From Sva-07 sp963715825 (GTDB lineage: Bacteria > Actinomycetota > Acidimicrobiia > Acidimicrobiales > Ilumatobacteraceae), in assembly GCA_963715825.1 (NCBI GenBank), contig CAVQSI010000018.1:124001-188000 (forward strand): 64,000 nucleotides of DNA, written 5' to 3'. The position numbers and the translations under genes were made by a program. Positions 16,923 through 24,930 of this stretch are shown here, in pieces. The notes under the pieces were generated by a model. The model was not told where the DNA came from, made no database searches, and saw only the letters and a list, made by a program, of their open reading frames with translations. Each line of letters opens with the position of its first letter. The stretch's first letter is position 1.

Positions 16923-17816
16923 ATGAGCGCACGAGATCGACTGTCCGGCCCCTCCAACCTGGGCGTGTGGTACTTCACCGACGCCATGACCACCGCGCAG
17001 GCGGCCGAGGCAGCCGGCCGGATCGAGGCACTGGGGTACTCGACGCTGTGGGTCCCCGACACGGTCGGGCGGGACCCGTTCGCCCACCTCGCCTGGCTCG
17101 GTTCGCAGACCGAGACGCTGCAGTTCGCCACCGGGATCGCCAGCATCTTCTCGCGCCATCCCGGCCCGATGATGCAGGCCGCCAACACGCTCGCCGAGCA
17201 GACCGACGGACGGTTCGTGCTCGGCCTCGGCGTCAGCCACGAGCCGATGGTGGCGGGCCTGCGCAAGCTCGACTACTCCAAGCCGCTCACGCAGATGAAG
17301 GCCTACCTCGAAGCGATGGATGCGTCGCCGTACATGGCCGTGCCGCCGACCGAGCCGCCGATCCGGCTCCTCGCCGCGCTCGGGCCGAAGATGCTCGCGC
17401 TGTCGGCGACCGCGGCCGATGGCGCTCATCCGTACTTCGTGACACCTGAGCACACCGCCGAAGCACGCGCCGCGATCGGGCCGGACAAGCTGCTGTGTGT
17501 CGAGCAGAAGGTGATCTTGTCGACCGACGCCGAGGCCGCCCGAGCAGCCGCCAACGTCCAGATCGACCGGTACGCCGGGCTGCCGAACTACCGCAACAAC
17601 TGGAAGCGGATCGGCTTCACCGAGGACGAGATCGAGCAGCGCGCCCACCGATTCGTCGACCACGTGATCGTGTGGGGCGACGAGGACCGGGTTCGCGCCG
17701 GCATCCAGGCCCACTACGACGCCGGCGCCGACCACGTCTGCATCCAGCCGGTCTCCACTGACGGCCCACTGACCCTCGACTGGAACCTGCTCGAGGCGCT
17801 CGCACCGAATGCTTGA
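16923..17816 (+). CDS. luciferase-like (F420/FMN-dependent) oxidoreductase
   Basis: A 297-residue TIM-barrel protein of the luciferase-like monooxygenase class. LGVWYFTDAMTTAQ opens strand 1, the GYSTLWVPD, FATGI and GRFVLGLGVSHEPM blocks match F420-dependent members, and the C-terminal GADHVCIQPV closes the barrel. In actinobacteria most such proteins use F420, but the cofactor and substrate here are inference. It is followed closely by an enoyl-CoA hydratase, possibly one pathway. Confidence 0.85.
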   Translation: MSARDRLSGPSNLGVWYFTDAMTTAQAAEAAGRIEALGYSTLWVPDTVGRDPFAHLAWLGSQTETLQFATGIASIFSRHPGPMMQAANTLAEQTDGRFVLGLGVSHEPMVAGLRKLDYSKPLTQMKAYLEAMDASPYMAVPPTEPPIRLLAALGPKMLALSATAADGAHPYFVTPEHTAEARAAIGPDKLLCVEQKVILSTDAEAARAAANVQIDRYAGLPNYRNNWKRIGFTEDEIEQRAHRFVDHVIVWGDEDRVRAGIQAHYDAGADHVCIQPVSTDGPLTLDWNLLEALAPNA

Positions 17817-17832
17817 GCACGAGGAGACCGCC

Positions 17833-18666
17833 ATGAACGACTGGCAGCACGTCCGCTACGACGTCCCCGCCGAGCGAGTGGCGCGCATCACCCTGGCGCG
17901 TGCCGAGATGGCGAACGCCCAGAACTACCTGATGATCTCGGAGGTCAACGAGGCATTCGACGTCGCCGCCCGCGACGACGACATCCGCTGCATCGTGCTC
18001 GCCGCCGACGGCAAGCACTTCTCGTCGGGCCACGACCTGTCGGACCTGGACCCCGACATGGACGACCTCCACACGATCGGCACCCAGTGCCACTTCGACG
18101 CCGACGGCGCAGAGGGCTACATGGCTCGCGAGGCCGAGATGTACGTCGGGATGTGCTGGCGGTGGCGCAACATCGCCAAGCCGACGATCGCGTCGGTGCA
18201 GGGCAAGGTGATCGCCGGCGGGTTGATGCTGGTGTGGCCGATGGACCTCGTGATCTGCTCGGAGGAGGCGACGTTCTCCGACCCCGTCGTGGCGTTCGGC
18301 GTCAACGGCCACGAGTACTTCACGCACCCGTACGAGGCGGGGGCACGGCTGGCGAAGGAGATGCTGTTCACCGGCAGGGCGATCACCGCACAGGAAGCGT
18401 TGATGCACGGCATGGTCAACAAGGTCGTGCCGCTCGACGAACTCGAAACCGCGACGCTCGAGATGGCCGCCCACATCGCTCGCCGCCCGATGTTCGGCCT
18501 GACGCTTGCGAAGCAGTCGGTCAACAACGCGCTCGACGCGATGGGTCAGTACACCGCACTGCAGTCAGCGTTCGGGCTGCACCACGTCGGCCACAGCCAC
18601 AATCGCCTCAAGTTCGACTCGCTCGTCGACCCCGGCGGCATCAAGGTCATCCGCGACGAAGCCTGA
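17833..18666 (+). CDS. enoyl-CoA hydratase/isomerase family protein
   Basis: A 277-residue crotonase-fold protein. The oxyanion-hole segments HFSSGHDLSDLD and QGKVIAGGLML are intact; the usual catalytic Glu positions are not obvious, so the reaction (hydration, isomerisation or hydrolysis) is open. ATG 17833 follows GAGGAGA; an in-frame ATG at 17809 overlaps the previous gene. It reads convergently with the frameshifted dimethylformamidase-like gene. Confidence 0.86.
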   Translation: MNDWQHVRYDVPAERVARITLARAEMANAQNYLMISEVNEAFDVAARDDDIRCIVLAADGKHFSSGHDLSDLDPDMDDLHTIGTQCHFDADGAEGYMAREAEMYVGMCWRWRNIAKPTIASVQGKVIAGGLMLVWPMDLVICSEEATFSDPVVAFGVNGHEYFTHPYEAGARLAKEMLFTGRAITAQEALMHGMVNKVVPLDELETATLEMAAHIARRPMFGLTLAKQSVNNALDAMGQYTALQSAFGLHHVGHSHNRLKFDSLVDPGGIKVIRDEA

Positions 18667-18693
18667 TCACCTCGCCGGTTGACCCTGCGGCAA

Positions 18694-20230
18694 TCAGGTG
18701 CCGAGGCGGTCGAAGATGTTGCGGGTGATCTGCTCGACGTCGCGGTCGCGCTCGGCAAGGCCCCACACCCAATCGGTGCAACCGCTGGTGATCACCGTGC
18801 CGCCGCCCGCGGTGACGAACGCACCGAGCACGGCATGGCCGTGGGTGATCCGCTCGACCGCCGCGGGGTCTCGGGTGTCGAAGAGCCGCGAGGCGATGAA
18901 CTCGTCCTCGGCCGGCTCGTGGGGTGCGGGCGGTCGTGAGGCCGTGGTGCGACTGAAGTGCGCCGCCGGCGCGGTGCCGAGGATCTCGAAGTTGCCCGGC
19001 GTGCCATCGCTCCCGGTCGGGTACGGCAGGCCGTCGCGGTACGTGAAGTCACAGCCGTCGCACTCGTAGCCGACGATCGTCGCCGACGACGCCGAGCAGA
19101 TCGCCGTAGTCGAGACCGGTGCCATCGAAGATCCAGTGCTCGGGCCGATGCAGCGTGTAGCCGCCGGCGCCCTTCGTGGCCCGCTTGCCGATGCGGTGAT
19201 AGCCGCCACGGCTGAAGCTGACCCCGGTCATGTGGTTCTCGGGGCGATCCAGCAGGTGGTCGGACCAGATCGTGGTCAGTTCCGCCTGGCGGTCGGTGTC
19301 GAACACCGGGTCCTGCTTGAAGAAGCCCTTGTAGCCGACCATCGTCGCCGCCGGGCCGGAGCCGTCGGGACCCGTCCGGTCTTCGAGGCGAACCTGCCAG
19401 AAGGCGGTGTTGCCGGAGAAGAACGCTGCATGGCCGCCGCGGGCGGTGAACGCCTCGACGGTGTCGCGCATCGGCGCCGACCAGTACTCGTCGTGGCCGA
19501 TCGACAGGTACAGCGAGTAGGGCGACTCGGGGCCGAGCAGCTCGGGGTGTTCCTCGAGGTCGGCGTTGGTGACGACGTCGATGTCGTAGCCCTCACGCTC
19601 GGCCCACTCGATGAACGGGCCGCTCCAGTTCGGCCAGCCGGCCGACCCGCCGTAGGGCGACAGATGGTTCATCCGCAGGTAGCCGACGTGGCTGGCCGAC
19701 TGGTGGTCCGGCGGGTGGATCGAGGTGACCCGCTGGCCGGCACCGGGCGGCTTGTACAGGTAGCCGGGCGCCATCGGGCGCAGCATCGATGCGTGCGTGG
19801 CGCCCGTGTACAGGTTGCGTCCGCCGAAGTCGTTGTACGCGTGCCACGTGTTGGTGTCGATCGCCCACAGGATCTTCGCGGAGGTGGTGGCGAGGTCGGG
19901 TCGCACGACGAAGAACGCCCGGCTCGTACGCGCCTTGCCGTCGACGTCGATCGTGAGGAGCACTTCGTAGTAGCCGGAACGCCAGCCGGCATCGACGGTC
20001 ACCGCCGACGCAACCGGCCAATTGCAGCCGTGCTCCGGTGCATCGGTCGGAGTCGGATGGTCGCCTGCGGGCACACCGTCCTCGGCGAAGACGACGTCAC
20101 GCGTGCGACCGATCCGTGCCACCTCGACCGACACCGGCCGTTCCCCCGCCGACGACAGGTGCAGGGCCACCCGCTCACCACCCACCGCCGACTGTGGCCA
20201 GCAGTACCCGTTCACCGTCTCGTACGCCAT
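18694..20230 (-). pseudogene. N,N-dimethylformamidase beta-subunit-like protein, frameshifted
   Basis: About 510 residues of a protein resembling the C-terminal half of the dimethylformamidase large subunit (family pattern LYLSIGHDEYWS, FFSGNTAFWQVRLE). The reading frame breaks near 19088-19093: frame one (20230 down) ends GDLLGVVGDDRR, while the other frame carries on with ASSATIVGYECDGCDF to the stop at 18694. One extra G would restore the join. I cannot tell a real inactivating mutation from a sequencing error. ATG 20230 has TAGGGT 6 nt upstream. Its true substrate is unknown. Confidence 0.72.
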
Positions 20231-20236
20231 GGCACG

Positions 20237-20242
20237 ACCCTA
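20237..20242 (-). promoter_or_regulatory. leaderless -10 box of the dimethylformamidase-like gene
   Basis: TAGGGT on the minus strand, 6 nt upstream of ATG 20230. Confidence 0.5.
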
Positions 20243-20273
20243 CGCACCGGGCCCGGCCACCGATCGATCGGCA

Positions 20274-20318
20274 AGCGATGAGTCTTCGCGCGGACAGGTC
20301 GCGCGGAAACTCATCGCT
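20274..20318. repeat. 45-bp palindrome in a divergent promoter region
   Basis: Outer arms AGCGATGAGT / ACTCATCGCT are perfect (10 bp); inner TTCGCGCG / CGCGCGGAA pair with one bulge around a GACAGGT loop. It lies between two divergent starts, so it is not simply a terminator. It shares GATGAG/CTCATC arms with hairpins at 7041 and 10341. Confidence 0.65.
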
Positions 20319-20347
20319 CGACGGTTGGGGGGTACGTTCGGGGTTGG

Positions 20348-21098
20348 ATGAGCCACCTCCCCGCCAGCGTGTTCGTCGACCTCCCCGAGGTCGGGCGCCT
20401 CGTCACCCGGACGCGACCGGTGCGGCTCGGCGACGTCGATGCCCGAGCACGGCTCCGGCTCGACGCGACCGCTCGCTACCTGCAGGACATCGCCACCGAT
20501 GACGCCACCGACGCCGAACTCGACGACGCATTCGGGTGGGTGGTGCGCCGCACGATGATCGACGTCCGCAACGCGGCCGGGCTCGACGAACAGTTGGAGC
20601 TGTCGACGTTCTGCGCCGGCACCGGGCGGAGTTGGGCCGAGCGGCGCACGTCGATCGTCGGCGACCGCGGTGCCTCGATCGAAGCGGTCAGCCTCTGGAT
20701 CCGCATCGATCAGGCCTCAGGCCGACCGACGGCGCTCGGCGACGACTTCGTGGCCGCCTACGGCGAGACCGCCGGTGGGCGGCGAGTGTCCTCGAGACTC
20801 CAACTGCCGGACCCGCCCGCGGGCGCACATCGGCGAACTTGGCACGTCCGCCGCGTCGACATCGACCCGCTCGGCCACGTCAACAACGCCGCGCAGTGGG
20901 CGATCGTCGAGGAGAATCTCCCGACGGATCGATCCCGTCGAGGTGTCGCCGAGGTCGAGCACCGCGCCCCCGTCGATCCACCGTCCGGAGCTCCTCTCGA
21001 CCTCGTCACCTCCGACGATGCGAGCGGCGCCGCGATCGTCGTGGTTGGCAGTCGGCAACGTCGTGCTCACCGCTGCTCGCTGGACGCCGGCGCCATGA
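20348..21098 (+). CDS. acyl-ACP thioesterase-like protein, apparent +1 frameshift near 21040
   Basis: A double hot-dog protein like bacterial FatA-type acyl-ACP thioesterases: RTRPVRLGDVDARARLRLDATARYLQD is the first fold (quoted in part), and RRVDIDPLGHVNNAAQW is the second. It would release fatty acids from acyl carrier protein. From about 21040 the family-like ending WLAVGNVVLTAARWTPAP* is found one frame over and stops at 21098. In the given frame the reading runs on into the next gene and makes a 475-residue apparent fusion. Removing one G near 21040-21045 would restore two separate genes with an ATGA overlap. Confidence 0.72.
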
Positions 21099-21775
21099 CC
21101 GGCACGACCGGCCTGATCTGCCTCCAAGGCGGCCGGGAACTCACACCGCCGTGCGACGACATGGATCGCACGGTGCTGGATCGTTGTGACGGCACCGTCG
21201 TCGTGCTCGCCGGGGCAGCTCGCCCGGGCAGCGACTACGCCGCAGCGTCCGCTCGCACCGTTGCCCACTACCGCCGGCTCGGCGTCGACGTCGAGGTGGT
21301 GCCCGATCCTCGCGACGACCGCGCCGGAGCGCTCGCTGCACTCGACGACCGCGTCGGGTTGATCGTGCTCCCCGGAGGTTCACCCGGCGGGCTCCTCGAC
21401 GTCCTCACCGACCACCCGCCGCACGGCGAGACGATCGCTCGACGCATCATCGAGCTGCGTTCTGGCGGTACCGCCATCTCCGGCGCGTCGGCGGGGGCGA
21501 TGGTGTTGTGCGAGCAGACGGCGACGCCCGATCGCTCCGGTGGGCTCGAACCCGGCCTCGGCCTCGTCCCGGGCGTTGCGATCCCGCACTGGTCGCCTGG
21601 TTCGGAACGCCGGTGGTCATTGCCCGACACCCTGCTGTGGGGACTGCCAGAGTGTGGCGGCGTCCTGATCGACGGCGCCTCGATGATCGGTGTCGGGCAG
21701 GGCAGCGCGTCGATCCGGATCGCTGGATCGTGGAACGCGATCGACCGTCGCATGCCCGAACCGATCCCCCGCTGA
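21095..21775 (+). CDS. S51-family (cyanophycinase/dipeptidase E-like) peptidase
   Basis: A 226-residue class-I glutamine-amidotransferase-like peptidase. Nucleophile S132 lies in GASAGAM, H165 in IPHW, and the GGSPGGLLD loop (94-102) completes the active site. Such enzymes cleave Asp/beta-Asp or other small peptides. It starts with ATG 21095 as ATGA overlapping the restored thioesterase stop. In the present sequence it is in frame with the thioesterase upstream, so automatic annotation would report one fused protein; the domain starts cleanly at this Met, which argues for two genes. Confidence 0.8.
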   Translation: MTGTTGLICLQGGRELTPPCDDMDRTVLDRCDGTVVVLAGAARPGSDYAAASARTVAHYRRLGVDVEVVPDPRDDRAGALAALDDRVGLIVLPGGSPGGLLDVLTDHPPHGETIARRIIELRSGGTAISGASAGAMVLCEQTATPDRSGGLEPGLGLVPGVAIPHWSPGSERRWSLPDTLLWGLPECGGVLIDGASMIGVGQGSASIRIAGSWNAIDRRMPEPIPR

Positions 21776-21806
21776 CAACGCGTCCTGCGTCCGCGAGACT
21801 CGGGCC

Positions 21807-22205
21807 ATGACCGCGACGAACATCACCGTGCACCCGATCCACCTCGGCCTCGGCGCGACCGCCGAAATCGAGCCGGAGTTCACCGGTGGCATGGAGTGGT
21901 ACGGCGGCTACTCGGCCCGCCACGCCGCCGACGGGGCCGAGGGGCGGCTCGTCACGATGCACACGTTCACCGAGTCGTGGGACGTGTGGGAGATGCACCC
22001 GGTCGGTGCCGAGGTGGTGCTCTGCACCCACGGTGCGATCACGCTCCACCAGGAACACGCCGACGGATCGGCCGCCACCGTCACGCTCGCGGCGGGCGAG
22101 TACGCGATCAATCCGCCCGGCACGTGGCACACCGCCGACGTCGACGCCACTGCGACCGCGCTGTTCATCACCGCCGGCGAAGGCACCGACCACCGCCCCC
22201 GCTGA
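21807..22205 (+). CDS. cupin-domain protein
   Basis: A 132-residue single-domain cupin. The second motif PPGTWHTADV is clear; the first (MHPVGAEVVLCTHGAITLHQE) is partly degenerate. It may bind a metal and act as a sensor or small enzyme. ATG 21807 has GAGACT 6 nt upstream as a weak leaderless -10. It converges with the sulfotransferase gene. Function unknown. Confidence 0.75.
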   Translation: MTATNITVHPIHLGLGATAEIEPEFTGGMEWYGGYSARHAADGAEGRLVTMHTFTESWDVWEMHPVGAEVVLCTHGAITLHQEHADGSAATVTLAAGEYAINPPGTWHTADVDATATALFITAGEGTDHRPR

Positions 22206-22218
22206 GCGGGACCCGGCG

Positions 22219-23130
22219 TCAGCCCCCCGGTCGAACCCCGAGACGCAGCGATCCGTGTTCGAGCCACTCGGCGGCGTCCGCTGGTAGCCCGTCGGACACG
22301 TGGTCGAGGTAGCGCTGGATCTGTTCGTCGGTGAGCGTTCCCACCCAGCGACCGTTGGTGCCCTGGTTGAAGAAGGCGTCAGCGCCGCCTTCGAAGCCGA
22401 GGTCGAGGACCCCCACGGATGCGGCGGCGGCGCGCATCTCGTCGATGTGGCAGCGCTCGACGACGTCGAGCCAGGCGTCGTCGGGAACCTCGAGGCCGAG
22501 GAATCCGGCGAGACGGCGCATCTCGCCCTCGAGGTCGGCGAGCAGGTCCGAGTAGTGAACGAAGCAGACGTTCGGAAGGTCGCGCAGCGGCCACCACGAC
22601 GCGAGGTGGCGCACCGACGAGCACTCGACGAGCCACTCGTCGAGCAGTGCGTCGAGGTCGTCGACGTGGCCGTGCGGGTCCAGCGGCTCGAGGCCGTCAG
22701 CAGCAGCGTTGAGGTTCAGCACCTCGATCAACTCCGGCCGCATCTTGGCACGGTGATTCGCCCAGGAGACCAACGCATCGCGTCCGTCGCGGTACACGAC
22801 CACGTACGACACGTCGTCGTCGATCGCGAGACAGTCAGCCGGGGTGTGGGTCTTCAGGAAGCGCCGATGGGTCTGCGCATCGACGTCGGCCGCGACGTCC
22901 TCGATCGGGAAGAGTCGGAGGTCGATCCACGGCGTGATGCCGTCGAGTTCGCTCGGGGCATCACCGCGCGGCCACAGCAACGAGTACACGATCCCTTGCA
23001 TCCATGTCGTTCCCGACTTGGGAGGGGTCGAGATGACGATGTCGCCTGACCGAGCCGGAACCTTCGCCCACCGCCGACTGTCGGCGTGGACCGTGATCCA
23101 GTGGCGTTCCGGTGGGCGCTGCAGTGACAT
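22219..23130 (-). CDS. PAPS-dependent sulfotransferase
   Basis: A 303-residue sulfotransferase. The 5'-phosphosulfate loop PPKSGTTWMQ (36-45), the 3'-phosphate motif YRDGRDALVSW and the late GxxGxW-like NQGTNGRW segment are all present. It transfers sulfate from PAPS to a hydroxyl or amine of a small or lipid acceptor. The start ATG 23130 has TACCGT 6 nt upstream. It is divergent from a sulfatase, starts 105 bp apart. Confidence 0.9.
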   Translation of the reverse strand: MSLQRPPERHWITVHADSRRWAKVPARSGDIVISTPPKSGTTWMQGIVYSLLWPRGDAPSELDGITPWIDLRLFPIEDVAADVDAQTHRRFLKTHTPADCLAIDDDVSYVVVYRDGRDALVSWANHRAKMRPELIEVLNLNAAADGLEPLDPHGHVDDLDALLDEWLVECSSVRHLASWWPLRDLPNVCFVHYSDLLADLEGEMRRLAGFLGLEVPDDAWLDVVERCHIDEMRAAAASVGVLDLGFEGGADAFFNQGTNGRWVGTLTDEQIQRYLDHVSDGLPADAAEWLEHGSLRLGVRPGG

Positions 23131-23136
23131 CGCTCG

Positions 23137-23142
23137 ACGGTA
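23137..23142 (-). promoter_or_regulatory. leaderless -10 box of the sulfotransferase gene
   Basis: TACCGT on the minus strand, 6 nt upstream of ATG 23130. Confidence 0.52.
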
Positions 23143-23223
23143 ACCGACATCGCCGCTCCGCTGAGACGACCGATCGTGGCCACGCGTCACGGTCCGACGA
23201 GGCCGGACCGCATCGTCGCGTCC

Positions 23224-23229
23224 TACGCT
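23224..23229 (+). promoter_or_regulatory. leaderless -10 box of the sulfatase gene
   Basis: TACGCT, 6 nt upstream of ATG 23236. Confidence 0.52.
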
Positions 23230-23235
23230 CCGGCG

Positions 23236-24900
23236 ATGGACCGCTCGCCGTCATCAGCCCGCCCGACGAACGTCGTGGTCGTGCTGCTCGACTCACTCAA
23301 CCGGCACATGCTCGGCGCGTACGGCGGCACCGAGTTCTCCACCCCGAACCTCGACCGCTTCGCGCTGCGGGCCTCGCAGTTCACCTCGCACGTCACCGGG
23401 TCGTTGCCGTGCATGCCGGCGCGTCACGACATCCTGGTCGGGTCGCTCGACTTCCTCTGGAAGCCGTGGGGCTCGATCGAGCTGTGGGAGGAGTCGATCA
23501 CTGCCGCGCTCCGCCGGGCCGACGTCGCCACGATGCTCGTGTCGGATCATCCGCACCTGTTCGAGACCGGCGGCGAGAACTACCACGTCGACTTCTCCGG
23601 CTGGGACTACCTCCGCGGCCACGAGGGCGACCCCTGGAAGACCTACGTCGACCCCAGCGCGCACGGCGCCCCCACGATCGAGCCGGGCGACCGACCGCTG
23701 ATCACCAACGCCGCCGACGGAGGCTGGTACCTGCGCGACCAGATGGGCATCGCCGACCGGTCCTTCGGGCGCCGTCACTACGACGACAGCCGCACCTGGT
23801 TCCGGACCGAGGAGGACTTCCCCGGCCCGCGCACGATGGCGTCCGCAGCATCGTGGCTGCGGCATGCATCACAGTTCCACGACCGCTGGATGCTGTTCGT
23901 CGACGAGTTCGACCCCCACGAGCCCTTCGACACTCCCGAGCCGTGGGCGTCGATGTACGACGACGATCCGCTGACCCCCGACGAGCTCGAGACCGGACGT
24001 CTCGTGTGGCCGCCGTACGTCGTCGGCGGCGTGTCGACCGGCAAACTCACCGAGCAGCAGGCCCGACAGATCCGCAGCAACTACGGCGCCAAGCTGTCGA
24101 TGATCGACCACCACTTCGGCACCATCCTCGACGAACTCGACACCCAGGAGCTGTGGGACGACACCGCCGTGATCGTGTGCACCGACCACGGTCACTACCT
24201 CGGCGACCGCCGCTCGACGACCGACGGCGACGACCGACCGGACATCTGGGGCAAGCCGGCCATCCCACAGTTCGAGCCACTCGGACACACGCCGTTGATG
24301 ATCCACTGGCCCGGTGCGCGGCGGCGCGACATCGACGCGCTGAGCACCAACGTCGACATCCACGCCACGATCGCGGACGCGTTCGGCGTCGAGGCCGAGC
24401 ACCGCACCCACGGCCGGTCGCTCGTGCCGCTGTTGACCGGCGAGGCCGACTCGGTGCGCGACTGGGCGATCGGCGGCGTGTACGGCAACTGGGTGCAGGT
24501 CACCGACGGACACCGCAAGTACGCAAGAGCACCGGTCGACGCGAACATGCCGCTGTCGATGTGGTCGAACCGGTGGTCGACGATGCCGATCGGCCGCGGA
24601 CTCGCGAAGCACCTGCCCTTCCCGAACCCCGACCGACGGGCCGTGCTCGACTTCATGCCCGGCTCGGACGTGCCCGTGATCCGGCAGCCGTTCGCCGCCG
24701 GCGACACGCTTCCCTTCTGGGCAGGTGGGGCGCGCAACGTGGGCCGCCACCATCTCTACGACCTCGGCATCGACCCCGACGAAACCGAGAACCGCCGCGG
24801 CGAGGCCGGCGTCGAAGCCGAGATGATCGACCTGCTGCGCACCGCGCTCGCCGACGTCGAAGCCCCCGACGAACAACTGGTCCGCCTCGGCATCGCGTGA
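23236..24900 (+). CDS. type I (formylglycine) sulfatase
   Basis: A 554-residue alkaline-phosphatase-superfamily sulfatase. The maturation motif CMPAR has C59 (to be converted to formylglycine) and R63; D19 in LLDSLNR and the later TDHGHYLGD metal-binding motif are intact. It hydrolyses a sulfate ester; no signal peptide is seen, so it probably acts in the cytoplasm. ATG 23236 is chosen from the leaderless promoter; 23176 is an upstream in-frame start in the promoter region. Its pairing with a sulfotransferase suggests a reversible sulfation of one metabolite. Confidence 0.91.
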   Translation: MDRSPSSARPTNVVVVLLDSLNRHMLGAYGGTEFSTPNLDRFALRASQFTSHVTGSLPCMPARHDILVGSLDFLWKPWGSIELWEESITAALRRADVATMLVSDHPHLFETGGENYHVDFSGWDYLRGHEGDPWKTYVDPSAHGAPTIEPGDRPLITNAADGGWYLRDQMGIADRSFGRRHYDDSRTWFRTEEDFPGPRTMASAASWLRHASQFHDRWMLFVDEFDPHEPFDTPEPWASMYDDDPLTPDELETGRLVWPPYVVGGVSTGKLTEQQARQIRSNYGAKLSMIDHHFGTILDELDTQELWDDTAVIVCTDHGHYLGDRRSTTDGDDRPDIWGKPAIPQFEPLGHTPLMIHWPGARRRDIDALSTNVDIHATIADAFGVEAEHRTHGRSLVPLLTGEADSVRDWAIGGVYGNWVQVTDGHRKYARAPVDANMPLSMWSNRWSTMPIGRGLAKHLPFPNPDRRAVLDFMPGSDVPVIRQPFAAGDTLPFWAGGARNVGRHHLYDLGIDPDETENRRGEAGVEAEMIDLLRTALADVEAPDEQLVRLGIA

Positions 24901-24930
24901 CCGCGCCGTCGATTAGTGTTCGACACCTCT

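Noticed and set aside
20348..21775. A true thioesterase-S51 peptidase fusion
   Set aside because: The alternative-frame thioesterase end and the ATGA overlap favour two genes plus a frameshift; not fully excluded.
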